The notes under the pieces: model-generated
What the model saw: the letters and a program-made list of their open reading frames with translations, nothing else
What the model was told of the DNA's origin: nothing
The model's database searches: none
Program-made: the position numbers and the translations under genes
Assembly (NCBI GenBank): GCA_025656455.1
Contig: JAHXHS010000006.1
Coordinates: 62,001 to 126,000, forward strand
Source: Candidatus Thiodiazotropha sp. (ex Epidulcina cf. delphinae)
GTDB lineage: Bacteria > Pseudomonadota > Gammaproteobacteria > Chromatiales > Chromatiaceae
Direction: 5' to 3'
DNA: 64,000 nucleotides
Shown here: positions 46,065 through 55,167 of the stretch, one piece after another
Layout: each line of letters starts with the position of its first letter
Numbering within the stretch: the stretch's first letter is position 1

Positions 46065-47741
46065 TTATTGAGTGACGGCCTGCTGCAGGGAGGCAAAGGA
46101 TCTGGCCCAGACCCCCCCTTTGCGCACTGCCGGCGGCAAACTCCCAATCGCCTGCTGAGCACTGGCCTGATCAGGGAAATCGCCCCACAATAGGGCATAC
46201 CAAGGCGCGCCTTTACGTTCCGTTTTAAAGGTATGCACCTCGTCTTTCAAGCCATTTTCCTCGATAAACGACTGAAGTGACTCGATATTTTCTACCGCGA
46301 TCAACTGTAGCGTATAGCGGTCCTGAGGCTGGGACAGGACCCAATCGGACTCCCTCCCCGTGCTGTCGACTTTCACCGTGGACGATGCAACCACAACTTC
46401 TTCCGAAACAACGGCCGCCGGTACAGGGGCTTGTTCCGTCAATGCGCCTTCATCAGCCGGGGGCTTTTCAGGTGTCGACTCCTGTTCCGGACCGACCCCG
46501 GCCTGAGAGACGGGCGAGGACGAATCCTCTATTTCCGACCCTTCCCCATCCGCTATGACCGCCGATTCATCCTCCGCAAGGGGTAGGCTCTCAATCTGAA
46601 TAGACTCATCAACCCGCCCGGCGATGTTTGCCGGGAGAATCACTTCCCCCACTTCCGAGGCGGACCCTGCATCCTGCTCAGGCCCTTGAACCGGTTGCAT
46701 GCCGGTCGCGGCATCTCTCTCCGGCAATGGCGGATCAACCGGGAATGGCTCTAGTGAAGGGGCTACCACCGCCTCAGGCGGCTCCATCTCCTGCTCTGTC
46801 ATGGTCTGCCTGGGGGACGACGGCTCGCCGCGTAAGTCGGTTTGACGCTCAGCGGATGAATCAAGCGCTATCACTTCAGAAGAGGATTCCACCAATCTTT
46901 CGCCACTTCGGTCCGTGACGGCATTCTCTTCTGTCTCAAACAGGCTATTGATCGAGTCCTGAAACACCAGCAGTAACAGAATCAGCAAAAGGAGAGGTAT
47001 CCCGCCCACCAGCCACTGCATCCTATAATGACTGAGCAACGAACCCTGCCGGGGCCCATCCTGTCCCACCGCATTCAGAATCGCCGTTGCCAACAATCCG
47101 GGATTGCCGTTGGTCTCTTTGTAGATACGACTCAGTCTTGTCTCATCCAATGCCAGTTTTTCAGAAAGTCCCTCATTCTTCAGCAGATAGGACATGAAGA
47201 GGGATGCCTCATGCCGGGTCATGGCAGGCAGATCTATCGCCTGAATGGTCTGTGGAGACATCACCTGTAACTGGGGAGTGGCAAGCAGCAGATCGATCTG
47301 CTCATCCGCAAAAAGCACGATACTGACCAGGCGCGCCCCATCCATCTGCCTTTCGAAAAGCCGCAGTAGGGTTATCAGACTGGTCGGCGGCAACATCTGG
47401 GCATCGTCCACCAACAGCACCGGCGTTCGGCCTCTTCTGCGGAGCACTTCAAACCGGTCGACCAGCCGTTGCAGCAGATCCCCGGCAATATCCGGTAGTC
47501 CGCAACAGCGGGCCAGATAGGCCAGCAGGCGTTCAGGCTGCATGGTGGGGTCGGCGGAAAAATTGCAGACCGACCAGCTCTCGGGCGCCAGTTGCTGCAA
47601 CCGGGAAGCAAGCAGCGTCTTGCCTATGCCGGACGGGCCCCTGACAAGCGGCACAAGCTCGCTGTTCTCGATCAAATGGCGTATCAGATCGAGGCGCGCA
47701 CTCAACTCTACCGTGGAAAAGTATTCATAGGCGTCAGACAT
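46065..47741 (-). CDS. damX: DamX-like AAA ATPase with SPOR domain
   Basis: It encodes 558 residues. An N-terminal AAA domain (Walker A GPSGIGKTLLA near 44, Walker B VLLVDDAQML near 113) is followed by a transmembrane helix (GGIPLLLLILLLLVFQD, about 245-260). A long acidic, Pro/Glu-rich periplasmic linker (about 270-470) leads to a C-terminal SPOR domain (YTLQLIAVENIESLQSFI and KGAPWYALLWGDF). SPOR domains bind denuded septal peptidoglycan. E. coli DamX lacks the ATPase part; the fused form is common in other gammaproteobacteria. The start follows GGAG; it is 23 bp after aroB, as in the classical aroK-aroB-damX order. Confidence 0.87.
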   Translation of the reverse strand: MSDAYEYFSTVELSARLDLIRHLIENSELVPLVRGPSGIGKTLLASRLQQLAPESWSVCNFSADPTMQPERLLAYLARCCGLPDIAGDLLQRLVDRFEVLRRRGRTPVLLVDDAQMLPPTSLITLLRLFERQMDGARLVSIVLFADEQIDLLLATPQLQVMSPQTIQAIDLPAMTRHEASLFMSYLLKNEGLSEKLALDETRLSRIYKETNGNPGLLATAILNAVGQDGPRQGSLLSHYRMQWLVGGIPLLLLILLLLVFQDSINSLFETEENAVTDRSGERLVESSSEVIALDSSAERQTDLRGEPSSPRQTMTEQEMEPPEAVVAPSLEPFPVDPPLPERDAATGMQPVQGPEQDAGSASEVGEVILPANIAGRVDESIQIESLPLAEDESAVIADGEGSEIEDSSSPVSQAGVGPEQESTPEKPPADEGALTEQAPVPAAVVSEEVVVASSTVKVDSTGRESDWVLSQPQDRYTLQLIAVENIESLQSFIEENGLKDEVHTFKTERKGAPWYALLWGDFPDQASAQQAIGSLPPAVRKGGVWARSFASLQQAVTQ

Positions 47742-47764
47742 ACCTGTGCTCCGTCCATACGAAG

Positions 47765-48856
47765 TCAACGACCATATCGTGTCAGGGTCTCTTTGAGTTT
47801 TCCATGTTCAAACGCTTCCGTTACCAAAGATTGGCCGATCTCTTTGAGCAGTACAAGCCGTAATCGACCATCCAGCACCTTCTTGTCGACCGCCATCAGC
47901 TCCAGGAAACGATCACTCGACAGCTCGGCGGGAGGGGCGGTCGGTAGCCTTGCCCGCTCGATCAGCGCCCGTATGCGCTCGAACGCTTCACTCGACAGCC
48001 AGCCCAGGCGTCGAGAGAGGTCGGCCGCCATGCACATGCCTGCTGCAACAGCCTCTCCATGCAGCCATTCGCCATACCCCATCCCTGTCTCGATCGCATG
48101 ACCGAAGGTATGGCCCAGGTTAAGCAGCGCTCGCTGGCCCGCCTCCTTCTCATCCGCCTCAACCACATCCGCCTTGCACCGGCAGGATCGCTGGATCGCA
48201 TACGCCAGGCATCGGGGATCCCGCGCCAGCAGGGCATCCATCTTCTCTTCCAGCCAGTCGAAGAATTCCGCATCGACGATCAGCCCGTACTTTATCACCT
48301 CCGCCAATCCCGAGGAGAACTGTCGCTCATCCAGGGTATTGAGGGTGGCGGTATCCGCCAGCACCAGGCGAGGCTGGTAAAAGGCCCCGATCATGTTCTT
48401 GCCCAGGCGATGGTTGACGCCGGTCTTACCGCCAACCGAAGAGTCAACCTGCGACAGCAGGGTTGTGGGGACCTGAATAAAATGCACCCCACGCTGATAG
48501 GTGGCCGCGGCAAAGCCGGTCATATCACCAATCACCCCTCCTCCGAGGGCCACCAAGGTGCACTTGCGGGTAAAGCGGGCCTCGAGCAAGGCCGTATAGA
48601 CCTGATTCAAAACATCAAGGGTCTTAAACGCCTCGCCATCCGGCAGAATACAGCTCCTCAACTCATAGCCGGCTAAGGCTTGCAGGGTCTTATCCAGATA
48701 GAGCGGGGCAACCGTCTCGTTCGTTACCACCATCACCTGAGTCCCTGGGGCATACTTGCGATAGTAGGCGGCATCGGCATGCAGACCCTCGCCAATGAAA
48801 ATCGGGTAGCTCCTATCTCCCAGATCGACGTCCAGACTGGATTCACATTTACTCAA
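47765..48856 (-). CDS. aroB: 3-dehydroquinate synthase
   Basis: It encodes 363 residues and converts DAHP to 3-dehydroquinate in the shikimate pathway, using NAD and zinc. Motifs include [41 protein letters not shown] and the zinc-binding glutamate and histidines in [23 protein letters not shown] and [10 protein letters not shown]. It begins 22 bp after aroK and precedes damX, so the three are probably one operon. Confidence 0.96.
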   Translation of the reverse strand: MSKCESSLDVDLGDRSYPIFIGEGLHADAAYYRKYAPGTQVMVVTNETVAPLYLDKTLQALAGYELRSCILPDGEAFKTLDVLNQVYTALLEARFTRKCTLVALGGGVIGDMTGFAAATYQRGVHFIQVPTTLLSQVDSSVGGKTGVNHRLGKNMIGAFYQPRLVLADTATLNTLDERQFSSGLAEVIKYGLIVDAEFFDWLEEKMDALLARDPRCLAYAIQRSCRCKADVVEADEKEAGQRALLNLGHTFGHAIETGMGYGEWLHGEAVAAGMCMAADLSRRLGWLSSEAFERIRALIERARLPTAPPAELSSDRFLELMAVDKKVLDGRLRLVLLKEIGQSLVTEAFEHGKLKETLTRYGR

Positions 48857-48878
48857 CGAATTGACCCTTTCATAGCAT

Positions 48879-49400
48879 CTACTGACTCAGGATTTCTATC
48901 TGCTGGCGGATATCCTGTACTACCGATTGCGTATTCCGGCCCTCCGTGCTGACAAACAGATCGGCCGTCTGCCGATAGAGCGGTTCGCGCTCCGCCATCA
49001 AGGTCTTGAGTTTACTGAGCGGATCGGGGGTTTCCAGTAGCGGTCTGTTCTTATCCCGGTGGGTTCGCTCAAACTGCTGTTCAGCCGAGCAGTGCAGATA
49101 GATCACCAGCCCCCTTGCGGATAACAGCCTGCAGTTCTCCTCGCTGAGGATGGCGCCTCCTCCCGTGGCAAGTACGACATTCTCGCGTTCGGTCAACTCA
49201 TCGATGACGGCATGTTCCCGCAGACGAAAACCGGCCTCACCCTCGAATTCAAAGATCGTCGGGATATCGACCCCGGTTCTGTGTTGTATCTCCTGGTCGG
49301 AATCGATGAATTGCTTGCGATAGTGCTCCGCAAGCTGCCGGCCCACCGTTGTCTTGCCGGCGCCCATCGGCCCAATCAGAAAAAGGTTTTGCACACGCAT
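48879..49400 (-). CDS. aroK: Shikimate kinase
   Basis: It encodes 173 residues. The P-loop is [18 protein letters not shown] at 10-27; shikimate-binding residues are in FIDSDQEIQ and [10 protein letters not shown], and [15 protein letters not shown] is the GGG loop. It phosphorylates shikimate at the 3-OH with ATP. In many gammaproteobacteria pilMNOPQ runs straight into aroKB; here a terminator and about 600 bp of repeats lie between, so aroK likely has its own promoter. Confidence 0.96.
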   Translation of the reverse strand: MRVQNLFLIGPMGAGKTTVGRQLAEHYRKQFIDSDQEIQHRTGVDIPTIFEFEGEAGFRLREHAVIDELTERENVVLATGGGAILSEENCRLLSARGLVIYLHCSAEQQFERTHRDKNRPLLETPDPLSKLKTLMAEREPLYRQTADLFVSTEGRNTQSVVQDIRQQIEILSQ

Positions 49401-49443
49401 TCTTACATCGCTGCCGCAGTGAAAAATATCAATATTGACAAGA

Positions 49444-49501
49444 TATTAACCCGGCAACCAGGTATGTCCTGAACACGACATACCTGGTTGCCGGGTTAAT
49501 A
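49444..49501. repeat. Perfect palindrome, 25-bp arms, containing the CCCGGCAACC motif
   Basis: The arms 49444-49468 and 49477-49501 are exact reverse complements around an 8-base loop (CTGAACAC); the outer left end is TATTAACCCGGCAACCA. The same 17 bases occur alone at 3517-3533 and a 13-base core at 2542-2554. No T-tract adjoins on either strand beyond AAAGG. It lies about 45 bp upstream of aroK. It may be a REP/transposon end, a cruciform, or a binding site. Confidence 0.9.
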
Positions 49502-49950
49502 AAGGCTCTTCCCCTGATTGAGTGGGTAGAAGAAGCAAAGCACAGCACAGTCATCTCATCCATCGCAGGATCAAGGAGAAGCGGATAGTCTACCCCCTCT
49601 TGCCCATCCCGTCCTGGCGCGAGCGAGAAGCGCAGGCGAAACCGATTAAGCGGGCCTGAGTGTCTGAGCGAAGCGAGTTTTCAGGCTCGCCGGTTTCGCC
49701 GAGCATCGCAGCGCTCCCCGCAGGGGCGCGACAGCCGGGCGCCCTTTCTTTTGGTGACTTTTTTTTTGGCGGAAAAGAAAAGACACTCGCCCAGGAGGGC
49801 GAAAAAGAACCTTTCCGCCGGCTCGACAAACAGTCACACGGGTTAGCGCTCAGCCCCACTTTCCCAAGGGTTAAGGCTTGTTTCCACCTTTTTTGGATGT
49901 TTGTATCGTTCACGTTTGATGAATACTCACTCGATCAGGGGAAGAGCCTT
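49502..49950. mobile_element. MITE-like element B, 449 bp, near-perfect 23-bp terminal inverted repeats
   Basis: AAGGCTCTTCCCCTGATTGA at the left end (49502-49524) is mirrored at 49928-49950 with one mismatch over 23 bases. TTAATAAA flanks both sides (49496-49503 and 49949-49956) and could reflect a duplicated TTAA-type target, although it overlaps the repeats. Inside is a further palindrome (GGCGAAACCG 49635-49644 with 49691-49700) and a TTTCTTTTGGTGACTTTTT stretch, a type of repeat seen in many gammaproteobacteria and often miscalled as coding. No transposase is present. Confidence 0.7.
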
Positions 49951-49980
49951 AATAAAAAGGCGCACCGTCCGGTGCGCCTT
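49951..49980 (-). terminator. Rho-independent terminator of pilMNOPQ
   Basis: The minus strand reads a perfect 10-bp stem (AAGGCGCACC / GGTGCGCCTT, 49957-49966 with 49971-49980, loop of 4) followed by TTTTATT. It lies 21 bp after the pilQ stop, so the pil operon should end here before aroK. Confidence 0.9.
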
Positions 49981-50001
49981 GTCTAAACCCTGAAAAACCG
50001 G

Positions 50002-52176
50002 TTATCTGACGGTCAATGTCTCCTTGAGGATCTTCGGTGTGACAAATATCAGTAACTCATTGTTTTCATCTAGATCTTCATTACGTCTGAACAGAACGCC
50101 TGCGTAGGGTAAATCACCGAAGAAAGGCACTTTTTCTCTGTTCTTTGTCTTAGTACGCTCAAACACGCCACCCAACACGACCGTCTCGCCGTTATCCACA
50201 AGCACCGTCGTCTCGATTTTTCTTGTATCGATCGGAGGAACGCCCAGAATGGAACGGGAAAAGTCCGGATTGTCCTTGTTGATGACCAGATCCATCCGGA
50301 TCCTGTCGTCCGGGGTTATGTGTGGTGTTACATCGAGCTTCAGAAGGGCTTCCTTGAAGGCAATTTTCGTGGCGCCACTGACAGTCGCTTCTTGATAAGG
50401 AATCTCGACGCCCTGCTTGATTGTGGCCTGGTTCTGGTCGGAAGTGATTACACGCGGACTCGAAATCAGTTCACCCCGGCCCTCTTTCTGCATGGCGGTC
50501 AACTCCAGCTGCAACAGGTAGGAACCTAGCTTGCCTACCAGTAAATTCAACCCGCCGGACGGGGCGGTTACCGGAAGATTAACCATCAATCCCTCTTGGT
50601 CTTCACCATCACTATTAATTTCAATACCCGGCGCAATACCAAAGGTATTGTCGATGTGGCCAGGCAGTGCGCCCGCTGTCAGGGTGAAATTATCGTCGAT
50701 TGAACCATCGAAATTGGCGCCGAACCGCACCCCAAGGTCTTTGGCAAAATCGTTATTCGCAATGACGATGCGCGACTCGATCAACACCTGTCTGACGGGT
50801 ATGTCCAGCCGCTGCAGCAAACGGCGTACATCCTCGAGCATGGCCACCGTATCCTGGATAAGGAGGGTGTTCGTCCTGACATCCACGGTGACGTTGCCAC
50901 GCTCGGACAGTAGCCGGTTCTCTTCCGACTTCAACAGCTCGGCCAGATCTTCGGCCTTGGCATAGTTGACTTGCACGAAGTCCGAACGCAACGGCGCCAA
51001 CTCCTCGATCTTCTGCTGGGATTCGAGTTCGAGCTGCTCCCGGGCAGCCACCTCTTCCGTGGGCGCCACCATAATGACATTGTCGATCTGGCGCTTGGTC
51101 AGCCCCTTGGACTTGAGGATGATATCCAGGGCCTGGTCCCAGGGGACGTTTTTCAGCCGCAAGGTGATCCGCCCATCGACGGTATCGCTGGTCACCAGGT
51201 TCAGGCCGGTAAAGTCCGCCAGCAACTGCAATACCGCCCGCACTTCAATATCTTGAAAGTTGAGCGAGAGCCTCTCTCCAGTAAAGACAAGACGCTCCTT
51301 GAGCAACTCCTCTTTCTCCTGCTTGGTCAGAGAGCGCACCTCGACCGCGAAGACTTCGTTGGCCTGATAGGCCAGGTAGTCGTACTCCCCGGTGGGTGAG
51401 ATCTCGATCACCACGTTCTCCCCGACCGGCTTGGTCTCAATCCTGGTCACCGGTGTCGCAAAGTCCATGACATCCAGGGATTGCACCAGTGATGCGTCGA
51501 TCGTCGCCTTGAACACCTCCATGACGATTTTCCCGCCCTGCTCGCGCACATCAATGGGGGTGGAGCGATTACTCAAGGTGACCAGCACTCGCCCTTCGCC
51601 CGCCTCGCCGCGACGAAAATCCACATTGGAGATGCCGTACCCCGCTGCTGCAATTTCCGTAGCGGTGCTTTGGGTCGCTGTCGAGGGAACCGTAACCGCG
51701 GACATGCCGGCGCTCGAACCCGCACCCTGGTTACTCACGTCAAGGGTAACGAGGACATCGCTTCCGCTGACTTCCGTCTTATATCCCACGATCGAAGTGA
51801 GATTGATCACGACCCGGGTCCTGTTGCCCGCCTGCAAGGCCGTGACGCTATGCGCCGGCCCCACGCCGATCAGCTTGGTCTTAAAGCTGAGGTCGCTTGC
51901 CACACCGGCAAAATCAAGGGATATCCTGGCTGGATTTTCGGTGACGAAACTCGCCGGTTCATCCACCTCCCCGGTCATACCCAGGGTTATCTGCACCCTG
52001 TCGCCAGGCAGGGCGGAAAAATCGATTGATTTGAGGGCGGTCTCCGCCATTGCCGTCAGCGGCAGACTCCAAACCAGCAATAGCAGTATCCCTGCCATGT
52101 ACTTGAAGCTCCTGGCTCTACCCATTTCAGATTGCCCCATCCAACAGTGTTTGAGTGCCATTGGCAAACCTCTCAT
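50002..52176 (-). CDS. pilQ: Type IV pilus secretin PilQ
   Basis: It encodes 724 residues. A signal peptide ends near residue 45. Two AMIN domains (about 47-150 and 175-280) bind peptidoglycan; an STN/N-domain region follows (LSLNFQDIEVRAVLQLLADF), and the C-terminal secretin core carries GVEIPYQEA and VLVDNGETVVLGGVFE. PilQ forms the outer-membrane gate for the pilus. The start at 52176, 16 bp after pilP and with AAGGGG upstream, was preferred over an ATG at 52125 that is also possible. It is the last gene of the pil operon. Confidence 0.95.
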   Translation of the reverse strand: MRGLPMALKHCWMGQSEMGRARSFKYMAGILLLLVWSLPLTAMAETALKSIDFSALPGDRVQITLGMTGEVDEPASFVTENPARISLDFAGVASDLSFKTKLIGVGPAHSVTALQAGNRTRVVINLTSIVGYKTEVSGSDVLVTLDVSNQGAGSSAGMSAVTVPSTATQSTATEIAAAGYGISNVDFRRGEAGEGRVLVTLSNRSTPIDVREQGGKIVMEVFKATIDASLVQSLDVMDFATPVTRIETKPVGENVVIEISPTGEYDYLAYQANEVFAVEVRSLTKQEKEELLKERLVFTGERLSLNFQDIEVRAVLQLLADFTGLNLVTSDTVDGRITLRLKNVPWDQALDIILKSKGLTKRQIDNVIMVAPTEEVAAREQLELESQQKIEELAPLRSDFVQVNYAKAEDLAELLKSEENRLLSERGNVTVDVRTNTLLIQDTVAMLEDVRRLLQRLDIPVRQVLIESRIVIANNDFAKDLGVRFGANFDGSIDDNFTLTAGALPGHIDNTFGIAPGIEINSDGEDQEGLMVNLPVTAPSGGLNLLVGKLGSYLLQLELTAMQKEGRGELISSPRVITSDQNQATIKQGVEIPYQEATVSGATKIAFKEALLKLDVTPHITPDDRIRMDLVINKDNPDFSRSILGVPPIDTRKIETTVLVDNGETVVLGGVFERTKTKNREKVPFFGDLPYAGVLFRRNEDLDENNELLIFVTPKILKETLTVR

Positions 52177-52192
52177 CTCGAATTCCCCTTGA

Positions 52193-52732
52193 CTATTCCG
52201 CCAACGCTAGCGAAGCCTGACGCTCAATGTAACCACCTGAACCATCCTGTACGATTTCAGTCAACTCGATTCTGTCTTCGGAAATCAGCATGATACGGCC
52301 ATGGTTTTGGCCCATATAGTTGCCGCTCTTCACCTTATGCACCGTACCTTCCTTGGTCTTTACCAGACCCCAGGCATCACCGGTCTGCTCCAGGGTCCCC
52401 ACCATGCGGATGGAGTCAAGCGGGAAGCCTTCGAGCTCCTCCTTGCGGCGATTGAAGTCAGGCGTGAGGCCGTTCCCGACCACGCCCGCAGCCTCTGCCC
52501 GCTCGCCGGACATGTCCACGAACGGATTCCGGCGGCCGGCTTCCGCATAGAGATAAGTCTCTATCTGCTTGATTTCAGGCAACGGCTCGATGCGCCCCGG
52601 CGGCGCCGCCTTCTTCTCTGCGACGTAGTTGCGCAACTCCTCCAAATTCGGGTTTGCGCAGCCCGAGACAAAAACGATGGCTAGACAAGAGAGGAGGAAC
52701 CGGTATCTTGCAAAGACAATACACATGCTCAT
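52193..52732 (-). CDS. pilP: Type IV pilus assembly lipoprotein PilP
   Basis: It encodes 179 residues with a lipobox (FVSGC, cysteine near residue 25) after a short signal. The mature part is a basic/acidic linker, then the conserved RRNPFVDMSGERA and the C-terminal beta domain (GFPLDSIRMVGTLEQ, VKSGNYMGQNHGRI). PilP links PilNO to PilQ. The ATG overlaps the pilO stop by 4 bp. Confidence 0.95.
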   Translation of the reverse strand: MSMCIVFARYRFLLSCLAIVFVSGCANPNLEELRNYVAEKKAAPPGRIEPLPEIKQIETYLYAEAGRRNPFVDMSGERAEAAGVVGNGLTPDFNRRKEELEGFPLDSIRMVGTLEQTGDAWGLVKTKEGTVHKVKSGNYMGQNHGRIMLISEDRIELTEIVQDGSGGYIERQASLALAE

Positions 52733-53328
52733 TCCCCTTCCCCTTCATCAAGATAGCGATAGGTTTTGGCCGTTGCCTCCAACAACAGCTTGGAACTCTC
52801 CTCCTTCGCACTATTCCGGTTGATCTTGATGTCATGGATGGTCACGATACGCGGCAGCGCGGCCAGCCCGCTGATAAAGCTCCCGAACTCATGATATTCG
52901 CCAGTCACGATAATCTGTATCGGCAGTTCGGCATAGAACTCTCTGGGAACCTCTCCCTGCGGTTTGAACAGTTCGAACTCCAAGCCCGACGCCAAGCCGG
53001 TCTGCGAGACATCCACCAGCAACTCGGCCACCTCTGTCTTGTCCGGCAACTGTCTGAGCATGGCGCCGAAAGATTGCTTCATCTCTTCGAGCTGCTTGCG
53101 GTAGGCCTCAAGATTGGAGGCCTTGGCCTGTTTGGTCTCGAAAATCGAGCGCAGCTCCAACTCTTTCTTCTGTACGGTTTCGAGACTGGCGAGCTGATCT
53201 TCGATAGTGAGATAGTAACCGGCGGCAATGACGATCACCGCTACCAGCACGACCACCACCGCTTTCACCGGCGCAGGCCATATGCCAATGTTGCTCAGGT
53301 CAAGTTCATTGAGGTCCTGTAAATTCAT
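52729..53328 (-). CDS. pilO: Type IV pilus inner-membrane protein PilO
   Basis: It encodes 199 residues. A transmembrane helix at about 20-40 (VKAVVVVLVAVIVIAAGYYL) is followed by a coiled coil (about 45-85) and a ferredoxin-like periplasmic domain. PilO pairs with PilN in the alignment subcomplex. The ATG at 53328 shares a base with the pilN stop; the frame reads 38 codons further up inside pilN. Confidence 0.95.
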   Translation of the reverse strand: MNLQDLNELDLSNIGIWPAPVKAVVVVLVAVIVIAAGYYLTIEDQLASLETVQKKELELRSIFETKQAKASNLEAYRKQLEEMKQSFGAMLRQLPDKTEVAELLVDVSQTGLASGLEFELFKPQGEVPREFYAELPIQIIVTGEYHEFGSFISGLAALPRIVTIHDIKINRNSAKEESSKLLLEATAKTYRYLDEGEGE

Positions 53329-53884
53329 TACTTGACCTCCGTAGACTGGGAGGACTGTTTGACCGTAAGTTTGAAGTGGCTGTAACCGGTACCGGTCTTC
53401 TCTTTGCTCTCGATGAAATCCAGTGTCGGATTCTCGAGCCATTCCGAGTCATCGACATTGCGCATCATTGACGAGACCCTTGCATTGGATTGCGCCTGCC
53501 CCTCGAAGGCCACGAGATTGCCTGATTGAACCACTTCGTTGAGATAGACACCATCGGGCAGCGTGGTGACGATTTCATCGAACAGGTGGACAATCTGGGG
53601 CCTGCTACTCTGCAGCTCCTGGATGATATTCATTCTGGCCAGCAGGTTCTGCTTGGTTTTATCCAGATCGCGGATCTCGCGGATCTTCTTTTCCACCGCA
53701 TCGATCTCTTGCTGCAAAAAGGCGTTGCGCTGGTTTTGCGCTGTAATCCAACTCTCTATGAACATATGGATAGCGAAAACGATAAATACCGAAAACAGTC
53801 CGCCAGCCAATACCATCAAGCCAAACTCTTTCTGGCGCTGTTTGCGTTCCGCTTCACGCCACGGGAGTAGGTTAATACGCGCCA

Positions 53885-53885
<1 letters not shown>
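53328..53885 (-). CDS. pilN: Type IV pilus inner-membrane protein PilN
   Basis: It encodes 185 residues. It opens with the PilM-binding motif INLLPWREAERKQRQKEF, followed by a transmembrane helix (about 22-42), a coiled coil and a ferredoxin-like domain. The ATG at 53885 overlaps the pilM stop, which makes INLLPWR the N-terminus as expected. It connects cytoplasmic PilM to periplasmic PilO. Confidence 0.95.
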
Positions 53886-55075
<1,190 letters not shown>

Positions 55076-55167
55076 CTAATAATGCTCATATTTTATTTGC
55101 TAGACTATCGATCTTTCATACGGACCATTCTGGTCTGCCCGGATCAACCAATTCTGTGAACCAGCGC

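Noticed and set aside
49590..49913. 107-codon frame rich in K, S and P
   Set aside because: It lies entirely in repeat element B, has no ribosome-binding site and overlaps a palindrome; treated as non-coding.
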